Below are positions 41,433 to 49,403 of a DNA stretch of 49,403 bases, piece after piece (the stretch's first letter is position 1; each line of letters starts with the position of its first letter). The stretch is from positions 152,501 through 201,903 of the forward strand of contig CAJNDS010000189.1 in assembly GCA_905221605.1 (NCBI GenBank). Direction: 5' to 3'. The notes beneath the pieces are model-generated. The model was not told the origin of the DNA and did no database searches. It saw nothing but the letters and a program-made list of their open reading frames with translations. Made by a program: the position numbers and the translations under genes. Source of the DNA: Symbiodinium natans. Taxonomy: Eukaryota > Sar > Dinophyceae > Suessiales > Symbiodiniaceae.

Positions 41433-41938
41433 CTAGCCCGTACCCTTGTGCTCTTCCCAGATCTACAGCAGCATCCAAACAACCATTAGAGCATCAGAGT
41501 GGCATGGTGGGCTTGCGAGTTCGTCCTCAGAAGGAAGCCACAGTGATGACTGTTGCCAGTCCAGCTTGCAAGACAGATTGATCTTACCCTCCAGCTTTTT
41601 CTATGGTATTGATCAGCCCGCCTAAGAGGTTACGTCAATTTACAGACATTCTAGGCCGCTTCAAAGGTCGCCAACATAGAACATTGTGTTGAATGTTCAA
41701 ACTTTTATCAAAAAACTTGTTCAAACTCGTAAGCCGCAGTGTCTGCAGCCATTCAGACACGACCCATCCAGTTGGCCGTTTTCTTGCTCAAATGGCTCAA
41801 CTCATTCAGCCAAAATGCAAGCGTTCCCAAGCCCAGTCATTGTTAGCCTCCACGTGTTCCGAAGAACTTTCAGAGGCTTAAAGATTTTGTTGGCCAGTTG
41901 CTTGGTAGGATTCTTTCCCGCGAGGGGGAAGTGAATTT

Positions 41939-42193
41939 GTGCTTTTCAATGGACGCCTGGATTTCATGCTGCGCAGGAGATGTACTTGCCAAAGCAGCTT
42001 TCCAACACGCGTGCAACTCCCTTATTGGTCCTGCAACGGCATTCTAGCTAGTCCCGCCCTGTCAGGAGGCATCCTCGGCGGATCAGAGGCCGATGCAAGA
42101 CTACGGAGTGTGAATGACTGGGACTATGTGGAGACAGGCGAGGTTCCTGATCAGACGCCACGATCACCACGTGACCCAGAGAGCCTTGTCTAA
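41939..42193 (+). CDS. Weak candidate ORF, 84 aa
   Basis: The best part of the frame is its end, SEADARLRSVNDWDYVETGE followed by VPDQTPRSPRDPESLV and TAA, acidic and Pro-rich. The start codon is not a convincing ATG, so an exon boundary inside it is likely. Confidence 0.25.
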   Translation: MLFNGRLDFMLRRRCTCQSSFPTRVQLPYWSCNGILASPALSGGILGGSEADARLRSVNDWDYVETGEVPDQTPRSPRDPESLV

Positions 42194-42685
42194 ATTCATG
42201 CAATCTCCGCACTACCCCACCCGCTCACCTGCACTTTCTACTCTTCTCGTTTTGATGATGCCTTGGAGTTACTATAGCTGCCTTAGCTATGCCGAAGCCC
42301 AACGTACTCCCCATTGCTCGCAAGCTGATGAGATGGAGGCCTGATGTCGACGTGCCTCATGGTCGGACCATGACAACTATGCCGACCTTTCCAGTTCTCG
42401 TGCTAGCACAAGCTCTGCTTCCCGCTGCCTGACGCGATTTCCGGATTCGCTTCTGCCCATGGCTCTAGGGTCTAATTAGAGCGCTGCGGAACCCGTGCCT
42501 CAGGTTCAAGATTTTGCGCGGCTTCGAGTGACAAGCATTGCAGCAGCCTCGGCGACGCAGACCTTCAAAGAGCTCTCACTCTTGGAGAGGTTGCGTGATA
42601 TGCCCTGAAAGTTTTTTTTTTCATTCGTCCGCCCCACGCCCCTCTTTCGCGTCAACACACTTTCCCCTGAGATTGACCTTTGCAG

Positions 42686-42926
42686 GCCTTCCTGGATGGC
42701 AAGGAAGCTGGCATTTGTAACCCGACGTGATGGCTGTGATTATTCCCTCGAGCAACTGATGCAGAACACCAGGTGGCTGAAAAAGCGGAAGCTCAAGGCA
42801 TATGATATATTCGGGTATGCGTACCACTACCGCGAGACATGCTCTCACTTTGATGGTTGGGCCGAGTATCTGCGTTTACCGGTATCCTGGCGCTTGAGCC
42901 ACGAGGAAGCCCCGGCAAGCGCATGA
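42686..42926 (+). CDS. Candidate last exon, unknown protein
   Basis: Acceptor TTGACCTTTGCAG|G opens a frame with an ATG at 42696 and ends in TGA. The segment RRDGCDYSLEQLMQNTRWLK followed by KRKLKAYDIFGYAYHYRE is strongly protein-like. No family is recognised. Confidence 0.35.
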
Positions 42927-43411
42927 AATTCTCAATCCTGGCAAAAGCAGTGGCTCTGAGGCCATCGACCGCGTTCGAGGATTGCGCCCGCGTCTACAAG
43001 CCGAAGACATTTACCGGTCCCCTGACGCCAAGCGCGACATGTTCGACTCAAAATTCCTCATCGACCAAGACGGTCACAAGCCGAACAGGGATCTCTAGCT
43101 TTTCGTGCCAGCGGTTGGCTGGAAAAGTGGCGACGCATGCTCCACACCATACAGCATCACAAACCGCACGTGACACCGCTTTAAGCTCTGCTGAGACTTT
43201 TGATGCAGGACTGGATAGGGGACCCTGGACCAGGGAGGATAAACACACACACAGAGCTTGTCACAGCGTAGGCGTCGACCTTCCTTCCTTGCATTCCGCC
43301 ATGGAGCCCCAACCCGACTGTTACAGAATGATTGAATGATGGGGCGATAAGTAAGTAGAGGGAATTCGAGAGTTGAAACGTCAGCCTTTGCTCCTTTGCA
43401 GCCCGTCTGAC

Positions 43412-43494
43412 TCACCCCACACCACCCCACCCCACCCCAAACCACCCCAAACCACCCCACACCACCCCACACCACCCCACACCACCCCACACCA
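43412..43494. repeat. CACCCCACAC/CACCCCAAAC tandem repeat
   Basis: About eight C-rich units of about 10 bp are seen, with one A/C position alternating between units. Confidence 0.9.
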
Positions 43495-44202
43495 CGCCTC
43501 GCACCTCACTCCCCGAACTAGATTTCCATCCAGGCCGAGTGTCTGCCGCTCCTACCCCCACGAGATAGGCAGCTCTTCTTTACTCAGATACGCTGTCCCT
43601 AGTTCACCGGACATCATTGACATCATTGAGTTTTGTTTAGCGCGTCAAACAAATATGCAGGGGTTCATTTTGCGAGGGTGTAGGTTGAGTACCTCGGGCT
43701 TTGCGAAACCAGGTGAACTATTTCAACGGGAGACCGGTAGGCACCTCGCTTTCGTGAAAGTCCACCCCTCTAGATTCTAGACCTGGAGTTCTTCCTCACG
43801 GTTACCGGGATCGTGGGTGGTAAACTGTCGACCTTCTTTGATCAATTAGGCGACCCGTTGGTAGGGATACTACTTCCTGGACGACAACACGCAACCCTTA
43901 CAACTGCACATACCATCAAGCCCCTCATTGGGCCCCAGGCTCCAGATAGTATTTGCGGGCAAGACTTTTTTTTGCAGAACCCTGTTCTGACCCACCTCAC
44001 AAGTTTTACGTCTGCGCAATCGGGTGCATTCGGCGAGATCAACCCCGAGCCGCATTCTCCTCAAAGACATGCCGCAATTACCGAAGCGACGCTCGCCAAG
44101 GGCGCGGGCTGAACCTTGAGCCATGCCGCCAGGTGCAACGACTTGGAGCCCAACGGGCCGCAGCATGCCGCGGGCCTCAGACTTTGTTCGTTTGTGAGGT
44201 CT

Positions 44203-44460
44203 TCATCCTTTCAGTGCTAGGTCCAGAGCCAGCATGCAGCTCATGGCCGGTGACATCTTGGTTTTCGAAGATGCTGCCCGAGGCTCAGACTTTGACTGGA
44301 TCAGTTTCTCCCATAGCCAGTGATGGCTGAGCAACGACGTCACCGCCTCACGCCATGTAGCCTTGCTGCGCAGTTGAAAACTCACATGCTGTTGGTCATG
44401 AAGCCGCCTGGGCCGCAGATTGATGATTTTGGTACGTGCCATGTCATCAGCCAAGTGAAG
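44203..44460 (-). CDS. Candidate last exon, minus strand
   Basis: An acceptor GGATTTATGCAG at 44461 opens 85 codons ending in TGA, with QQHVSFQLRSKATWREAVTS followed by LLSHHWLWEKLIQSK. On the plus strand the same bases hold an ATG (44323) frame of 57 codons ending at a donor GG|GTAAGT after 44495, with an in-frame upstream stop. Both strands read well; I slightly prefer minus for its longer, more structured product. Confidence 0.3.
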   Translation of the reverse strand, partial: LHLADDMARTKIINLRPRRLHDQQHVSFQLRSKATWREAVTSLLSHHWLWEKLIQSKSEPRAASSKTKMSPAMSCMLALDLALKG

Positions 44461-44519
44461 CTGCATAAATCCGCGACAGCAGCCAAGCAAACAGGGTAAG
44501 TAGAGCACAATGATTTGCT

Positions 44520-44830
44520 AGCGGCCACGGTCACTTAGGACCTAAAGCCCGAATTTTGAATTGAAATCCCCAAAACATCCAAAGCCCAAATCCTAGGTTG
44601 CAAACTAAACCCCAAAGCTGCCAAGTCCGAGGGCTAACCAACACCCCAAACAGTGGCTTCCTCCTGGGGCTCTGTGTTTCCTCTTCCTGCAGCCTACGCC
44701 CCCAGGGTGCGGGGGCTAAACCCTAAGCTCCCAGACTCCCAAACCCTAAACCCTCTTTGACACTTTGTGCTTTCTCTTCCTGAAGAAGCACAAGACCGAA
44801 AACCCCTAAGCCCCTATATGTTCGTATGTA
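44520..44830. repeat. Decayed CCCTAAA-like tract
   Basis: Repeated CCTAAAGCCC, CCCCAAA, AACCCTAAGC and CCCAAACCCTAAACCCTC are interrupted by other sequence. They look like eroded telomere-type repeats in the CCCTAAA orientation. A CTTTCTCTTCCTGAAGAAGC segment inside is not repeat-like. Confidence 0.6.
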
Positions 44831-44905
44831 TGCACGAACTGCGTTAAGAATTTGGTTGGAGGCTCCAGGCATCGCGATACCTTCTGCAGCTTTACATCCT
44901 AGTGA

Positions 44906-45403
44906 GCCCTACGTCCCCTTTGTAGGGGACCTCAGTCCACTCTCACTATCAAAGCTTTTGAGCTTCAGCCTCAGCTCTGTAGTCAGACTAAAGGTGCGAG
45001 ATCGTGCTTGGAAGATTTGGGGCTGCAGGGCTTCCAGCAGGTTGTTGGGCACGGGCAGTTTCAATCACACCGCGAGGCAGCTCGGCCAGTGTTCCAGTCT
45101 TCGCGCGGCGCAGGAAGCGTTGCGCCAAGGGGGGGGCCCGCCGTAGTCACGTTCTGGCCACAAGCAAGCCAACTGCTCGAACCGTGCAGCCGTGACAGGA
45201 CGGGTGCTGGTGATCTGGGGAACACCGCTGAAGTTTCTAGGCCTTCGGGTGTGGACTTTCAAAGCGCATGCACGCTGCCCTCCTTCACATGGCAGGCTCA
45301 CCCTCCTCTTGGTGAGCCAGAGCCCGGAGACCGCAAGCCGTGCAAAATCTCACAACCCTGGACCTTCTGCCCAGAGTTCAATCCCAAATCCTTCGGCACC
45401 TAA
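44906..45403 (+). CDS. Candidate ORF or last exon, about 165 aa open
   Basis: The frame is open for about 165 codons from after a TGA near 44903 to TAA at 45401, without a clear ATG. It likely starts at an acceptor. It encodes LEDLGLQGFQQVVGHGQFQS, Gly/Pro/Arg-rich linkers, and near the end CTLPSFTWQAHPPLGEPEPG. No family is recognised. A perfect 20-bp palindrome lies six bases after the stop. Confidence 0.35.
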   Translation, partial: ALRPLCRGPQSTLTIKAFELQPQLCSQTKGARSCLEDLGLQGFQQVVGHGQFQSHREAARPVFQSSRGAGSVAPRGGPAVVTFWPQASQLLEPCSRDRTGAGDLGNTAEVSRPSGVDFQSACTLPSFTWQAHPPLGEPEPGDRKPCKISQPWTFCPEFNPKSFGT

Positions 45404-45409
45404 ACATGT

Positions 45410-45429
45410 TCTAGAGTCTAGACTCTAGA
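45410..45429. repeat. 20-bp perfect palindrome
   Basis: TCTAGAGTCTAGACTCTAGA reads the same on both strands, with TCTAGA near-units inside. It follows the stop codon of the preceding ORF closely. Confidence 0.9.
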
Positions 45430-46213
45430 GTGTTGCTGGCCGTAAATGGATCCAGATCCCTAGGTTAGTTTCTCATTCCCACTATGAGGTCAAACTTGAT
45501 TTCAAGCCTTCCTGGTCAGAAAGGAGGCTGGCTGGACCTGACAAATCTTTACAAGCTTCGAAGAGGCTCCCTGAAACCTGTAAAAAGCGAGTGAGTCTGA
45601 GTGGTAGAAGTTGGCACTTTGGGTGAATCCGGGATGAGTGGTCACTGAGTGGTCGCTGCAGCACAGCTGCGAATTCGATCATAGCTTTTATTCAACTCCA
45701 TTGCTGCACGCCTTACATGCTGTGCCAGGCACGTGTCTTGCACGTCGAGTCATATGCAGAAACCCATCTATGGGGAACGTGTTGTCGATGCCAAGCTGCA
45801 AAAACAAAGCCGATTTGCTCTGATGCACATGGTTCGTTAACCCAATTGAGCCTGACACTGTCTGACCCTATCTAGAGGGCCCCTTGGGTGACGCATCAGC
45901 TGTTGCAAAGTCACGTTGCCTCTGGGACTCTTTGGGCTCTTAGCAAGAGAAGTTCTTTGCTGGACCAGCACCATGCAGATCAAGAAAATTGTAGCACACG
46001 ATTACCACAACGTTTGTATCATCACAGTCGGCCAACACACGAATCACTAAGATGAGTAGCTCACACATCACGCACTTCCCAACATCCCAGCTTCCCCAGG
46101 CAGCTACTCGGCAAGATTTCAACCTAAATCCCCAAGCATGCCTCAGGACTGATCCCCGGCAGTAGTCCTTAGCAATACGTGCCCTTGAAATCCTAGCCAA
46201 TGGACGTTTTCAG

Positions 46214-46408
46214 GAGACCTTCTTTATGCCTGACGGGCCTGATGGGGAAGTGCGAGTAGATCTTACCAAAGAGACGGAAGTTGATCCGCTGATGCAGCTC
46301 GCACCAGTCAAGTGCAGTCCGTCCCGGCGCAAGACATCATCACAGGACGGGCAGCCTTGCGGCATTTTCGCACATGAGGTCGCCACGGTTGCTTCGCCCC
46401 AGAATTAA
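46214..46408 (+). CDS. Candidate last exon, acidic-to-basic protein
   Basis: Acceptor GACGTTTTCAG|G opens 64 codons ending in TAA. It encodes ETFFMPDGPDGEVRVDLTKE, then TEVDPLMQLAPVK and a basic Ser-rich part. Composition and acceptor are good. No family is recognised. It runs tail to tail with the minus ORF that ends at 46405. Confidence 0.45.
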   Translation, partial: ETFFMPDGPDGEVRVDLTKETEVDPLMQLAPVKCSPSRRKTSSQDGQPCGIFAHEVATVASPQN

Positions 46409-46803
46409 GTGCCACTTGACAGACAGGTCCTCCACCTATCGTTCTGGGTGGCAGTGGGGACGACGTCAACATCCCGGATAGAGCCGGGACCCAAGGTTTG
46501 GCATTCCTTGATCTTCCTTGCTTGTCGGAGTGTGTCGGCGCCAAGAAAATTGACGGGCTCCGACGATATACCCTCAGTGGCCAAGAGAAAGTACACAGGT
46601 GTTCCCAGCCGGAACCCAAGAGATGGAAGCGCGAGATCCTGTTGAAAGCAGACATGGTTATCGTTGTTCGTAGAAAGGAGCCCCAAAAGGACCTCCTCAG
46701 GAGTCAAATGTTTAGTGGGCTGCGTGTTGCACGGAGGCGGGAAGACAGTGCTAGGCCGTGACCAGGCCACAGTAAGAATCGACCACTTTTCGGGTTCTAG
46801 CAT
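46405..46803 (-). CDS. Candidate ORF, 132 aa, unknown
   Basis: An ATG-started minus frame of 132 codons contains TKHLTPEEVLLGLLSTNNDN, then PSLGFRLGTPVYFLLATEG and FLGADTLRQARKIKEC. The sequence is structured and mixed. The plus-strand alternatives are less protein-like. Its stop overlaps the stop of the plus exon at 46214-46408. Confidence 0.35.
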   Translation of the reverse strand: MLEPEKWSILTVAWSRPSTVFPPPCNTQPTKHLTPEEVLLGLLSTNNDNHVCFQQDLALPSLGFRLGTPVYFLLATEGISSEPVNFLGADTLRQARKIKECQTLGPGSIRDVDVVPTATQNDRWRTCLSSGT

Positions 46804-46969
46804 GAGATTAATTTCAAGAGTTGCAAGAGTTCGCGTTCTGGTACACGCAGCACAGAAGTGCGGATGTGCAGGAGGCCAGCAGTCCGGTCACCAGTGTTTC
46901 TAGGTCTCTAGGTCGCAGACATGAGCATGTAAGGGCACGTTGCCAGCCTAGCCTTCCTGGATGCGAATG

Positions 46970-47226
46970 GCCTTCGATGCGTTCCTGGATTTTCATTGTC
47001 TGGCCTGCTGCAGCAACGTCGATTCGGCCACTTTGGCGTTCTACTCATAGTTGTGTTTTTGCAGCTGGAGCTTGTTCGGCTTGAATGGATCCTGCTGAAG
47101 GTAGTCGCGAAGGATGAAGTGCCAGCAGACAAGCTGATCCCTGTCGCGACGGTTTTTTCGAAACCGGTGGACGTTGTCACGTTGGCGGATCCATGTGCAG
47201 AGGAGGTGCTCCACAGCAGGCTCCAT
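46970..47226 (-). pseudogene. Decayed GrpB-type (UPF0157) domain, C-terminal part
   Basis: Minus-strand reading gives DNVHRFRKNRRDRDQLVCWH, then FILRDYLQQDP and NKLQLQKHNYE. After an in-frame TAG and a shift to another frame comes RQSGRIDVAAAGQTMKIQER. This order matches the C-terminal half of GrpB/UPF0157 nucleotidyltransferase-like proteins (N-x-H-V-F, H-x-x-F-R-D-Y-L-x-x-x-P, Y-x-x-L-K, then a final helix ending in K/T-x-F-I). GrpB domains are common in dinoflagellates, from general knowledge. The stop and frame change suggest a pseudogene, or an intron I did not resolve. Confidence 0.5.
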
Positions 47227-47529
47227 GGTATTTAAGCTGGACTGATGCTTTCATATACATAAGTCTACATACATACATATATGTATGCTGACCCCCCCGG
47301 AAAAGATAACAAAAAACGTGAGTAAAGTCTAAGTCATATGTGTTCCGCAAAGACTACGATCATGAAGTACCATATAGGGCTACCCCCCCTGTCAAACCTC
47401 CGTCAGGACAGTGTAAGGAAGCTGACGAGTTGATGGAGATTCTGGGATGTCGTACCTAGTCAAAGCTTGGGATCCCCACGATAACGTGCGTTCGTTATTC
47501 ATAGGGAAAGACAGCATGTTACTCCTAGT

Positions 47530-47631
47530 TTAGTTGGAAGCGGGCTTCCGTAAAGGCCCATGGTGTGCAGACGCGCACATGTCCAACAAGCCTGCGGAGA
47601 CGAGGAGGACGTACCAGCCGAGGTGCCTCAT
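47530..47631 (-). CDS. Possible signal-peptide first exon
   Basis: An ATG at 47631 (minus) opens 33 codons whose first part, MRHLGWYVLLVSAGLLDMCA, looks like a secretory signal or signal anchor. It lies 300 bases upstream of the GrpB-like remnant on the same strand and could be its first exon or unrelated. No donor was fixed. Confidence 0.25.
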   Translation of the reverse strand: MRHLGWYVLLVSAGLLDMCASAHHGPLRKPASN

Positions 47632-47682
47632 GGCGCCTCCCAAAGACTTTCAGTGTTACGCTAAATCACCCTCACAGCCGGA

Positions 47683-48000
47683 GTGAACATCGTGACGTGG
47701 CTGGCTTGTTTCCTCAATGAATCTTGCTGCTCGCAGCTTCTCTGGCTAGGTCGTGGGGGACGATTGGCCAACCCAGCTTCAAGAGCAAACTCACCCGGCA
47801 GACCGCGAAATGCAGCGGATTTTGATCACCGACCTCAAAAGCTTCCAAGGAGTGTCTGTTGGATGATTGGATGGCTCATAAGTTGTGCTGGCAATGTTGT
47901 CCTCGTGGCAGGACAAATTCGGTCACCAGATCAGCGAGACATGTTCGCGTGCGCCTCAAAGCCAAGCTGTGTAGGCAATGACCTCATTCTTTGCATTCAT
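47683..48000 (+). CDS. Weak candidate ORF
   Basis: A GTG-started frame of 105 codons contains SVCWMIGWLISCAGNVVLVA, a hydrophobic segment, followed by a polar part with paired Cys. It might be an upstream exon of the gene at 48.2 kb, but a donor at 47969 (GTAGGC) would be in the wrong phase. Confidence 0.2.
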
Positions 48001-48241
48001 GGCCCAAGGCAATGATTATGGCCAGGTGCCTTCTTGGCTTGATACGGGTTGTCTTGGTTTGGCACCCGCAAAGACATGTGCTCATTGCGTCGCATACTTG
48101 GTATATCTCTTGCTATGTTTGTCTTTCAATCTGTGGAGGGGGGGTAGAGGTGTATGCAGTCTGCAGGGGGGCTTGACAAGAAAGACTGGTGCTTCCATCA
48201 TCAGACAAAGTAGCATCTCCTGCCCTGGCCAGACCATGCAG

Positions 48242-48341
48242 GTTTGCAAACACCGAAGTGCAGGATAAGCTGTCACCTCTTTGGGGACGTGTGGCTGGGC
48301 TTATGTCGGCAGCAGATGCTGCCGCATGTCACAGCAGCAAG
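48242..48341 (+). CDS. Unrecognised four-exon gene, exon A
   Basis: Acceptor ACCATGCAG|G and donor AAG|GTGGGT bound FANTEVQDKLSPLWGRVAGL followed by MSAADAAACHSSK. It ends in phase 0. The start needs an upstream exon ending with two bases of a codon, which I did not find. Confidence 0.55.
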
Positions 48342-48540
48342 GTGGGTGTTCTTGTTTCCTGCCATGTTGCGGATTTTAAATGTACCGGAAAGTAACCATC
48401 CTGTTGCTGTGCTTCGGGATGTCGCACTTGAGACCTTGCATTCGTTTGCAGCATGCCTCATGCAGACCCCCGAAATTCTTGGTTCGGATTGCTGGAGTGG
48501 AGATGCCGGCAATCCCTGACGATGTGGCGTCACGTGCCAG

Positions 48541-48880
48541 ATGGCCGGGAAAAGCATTGCTTGCATCACATCTGAGGCATCCATGCTTAAGAGCGATGCG
48601 TTGCCAGCAAGCACTGATGCCACTTTGTCGCAAACGTTTGTCAGTGTGGCTGGAAGATTGCCGAAGGCCATTGTTCAGCTGTTTCACACACAGTGGGAGG
48701 TTACCACTACGGCGGCGGCGCCCAAAGGGATGTTACCCATCATCGCTACATGGAAGTCGCTCAGAACTGAGCAACTGGGTCCCAACAATGACAGGAGTGT
48801 TTTTACTGGCTGTCTTGGACATCAGCTCAGCTTAGCGCGTGAACGGAGAGAAGCTGATAGTCGAAGGTTGAACAATCATG
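48541..48880 (+). CDS. Unrecognised four-exon gene, exon B
   Basis: Acceptor CGTGCCAG (phase 0) and donor CATG|GTGAGT bound 113 codons plus one base. Parts are MAGKSIACITSEASMLKSDA, LPKAIVQLFHTQWEV, and SLARERREADSRRLNNH. The intron before it is 199 bases. Another frame (from 48380) overlaps but has no matching splice chain. No family is recognised; the middle looks like a helical, possibly regulatory domain. Confidence 0.55.
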
Positions 48881-48960
48881 GTGAGTTCCTGCCATTTGAT
48901 TCAGCAGATCTCTGTCAGATGTGTCAGGTATTACTACTTCTACTTCGAGCTTGGTGACAG

Positions 48961-49037
48961 ATCTGATATCGAGTTTCCTCGAGAACCCCTTGCAATCGAG
49001 CATTGGAGGCCATGTGCGTTCGGCAAAATGTCTAGAG
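48961..49037 (+). CDS. Unrecognised four-exon gene, exon C
   Basis: Acceptor TTGGTGACAG after an 80-base intron, donor GAG|GTGAGA. The first two bases complete Asp, then LISSFLENPLQSSIGGHVRS and AKCLE. Phase is consistent with exons B and D. Confidence 0.55.
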
Positions 49038-49214
49038 GTGAGAGGTCGAGAGAAAGGACTTGCTTCCGCTTTTCAATGTTTCAACAATCCTTCAATATTT
49101 GTCGGGCTTGCAACTCAATCATGCGCATTTCATGTATGTTTGTAACGATTCCTTGCATGGGCGAAGGGGAATGGTTGCATTGTGCACGCCAGCTGCATTG
49201 TTTGGCTGATGCAG

Positions 49215-49259
49215 GTGCGGTCGGCTGTTGCGAATTGCGACGGCCTTCCTGTGCAATGA
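49215..49259 (+). CDS. Possible last exon D
   Basis: Acceptor GCTGATGCAG|G opens VRSAVANCDGLPVQ and TGA in phase 0, as required after exon C. Short, so less certain; the gene could continue beyond the window instead. Confidence 0.35.
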   Translation: MRSAVANCDGLPVQ

Positions 49260-49307
49260 TGCCAAATCGCAGGCGCAGTGGAATGAGTGGAATGTGCACG
49301 AGCTTGA

Positions 49308-49403
49308 CACACACACACACACAGACAGACACACACACACACACACAGACACACACACACACACACACACACAAACACGGACACACACACACACACACAC
49401 ACA
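49308..49403. repeat. (CA)n microsatellite with CAGACA interruptions
   Basis: A long CA run continues to the window edge with several G or A interruptions. Confidence 0.97.

Noticed and set aside
46409-46761. Plus ORFs opposite the 132-codon minus ORF
   Set aside because: Two overlapping plus frames without splice sites and with less protein-like composition.

Overview
The window looks like nuclear DNA of a dinoflagellate, most likely of the Symbiodinium type. The evidence is indirect. There is an interstitial (CCCTAAA)n telomere-type tract, low gene density, and many short exons. One clearly recognisable gene needs GA-AG and GC-AG introns as well as GT-AG introns, with AG|G at every acceptor. 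A decayed GrpB-type domain is also present. There is no sign of operons, ribosome binding sites, CRISPR arrays or bacterial promoters. Only a few loci can be named; most coding calls are single exons supported by reading frame, splice sites and protein-like composition.

Layout. 0-5 kb: weak candidate exons, an A-rich tandem repeat (3.85-4.11 kb), a poly-C block and a possible reverse-transcriptase remnant. 5.4-15 kb: scattered candidate exons on both strands (best at 5.39-5.80, 7.72-7.98, 11.66-11.99 and, on the minus strand, 10.22-10.70 and 12.37-12.67 kb). 15-18 kb: mostly non-coding, with telomere-like decay and a strong hairpin near 17.43 kb. 18.08-21.39 kb: eight consecutive exons of a serine beta-lactamase/esterase-family (PF00144-type) protein on the plus strand, with two possible further exons at 22.32 and 23.15 kb. 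23.62-24.06 kb: three small phase-compatible exons of an unrecognised gene.

25.2-27.95 kb: a layered satellite complex with 14-bp, about 74-bp, about 62-bp and 42-bp arrays, then degenerate 14-bp units, ending in a telomeric tract. 28-37 kb: candidate exons and decayed coding pieces. 37.2-38.5 kb: a long uninterrupted ORF for a disordered, Ser/Pro/Ala-rich protein. 39.5-46 kb: isolated candidate exons, microsatellites and telomere-like decay. 46-47.6 kb: a plus-strand exon facing a minus-strand ORF, then a decayed GrpB domain on the minus strand. 48.2-49.26 kb: a phase-perfect four-exon gene of unknown family. The window ends in a (CA)n microsatellite.

The strongest result is the beta-lactamase-family gene. 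Its catalytic SxxK motif (S-M-T-K) exists only if a GA-AG intron is removed. In six of its seven introns the two bases that start the intron equal the two bases that follow the acceptor. This resembles introns inserted with a short target duplication.
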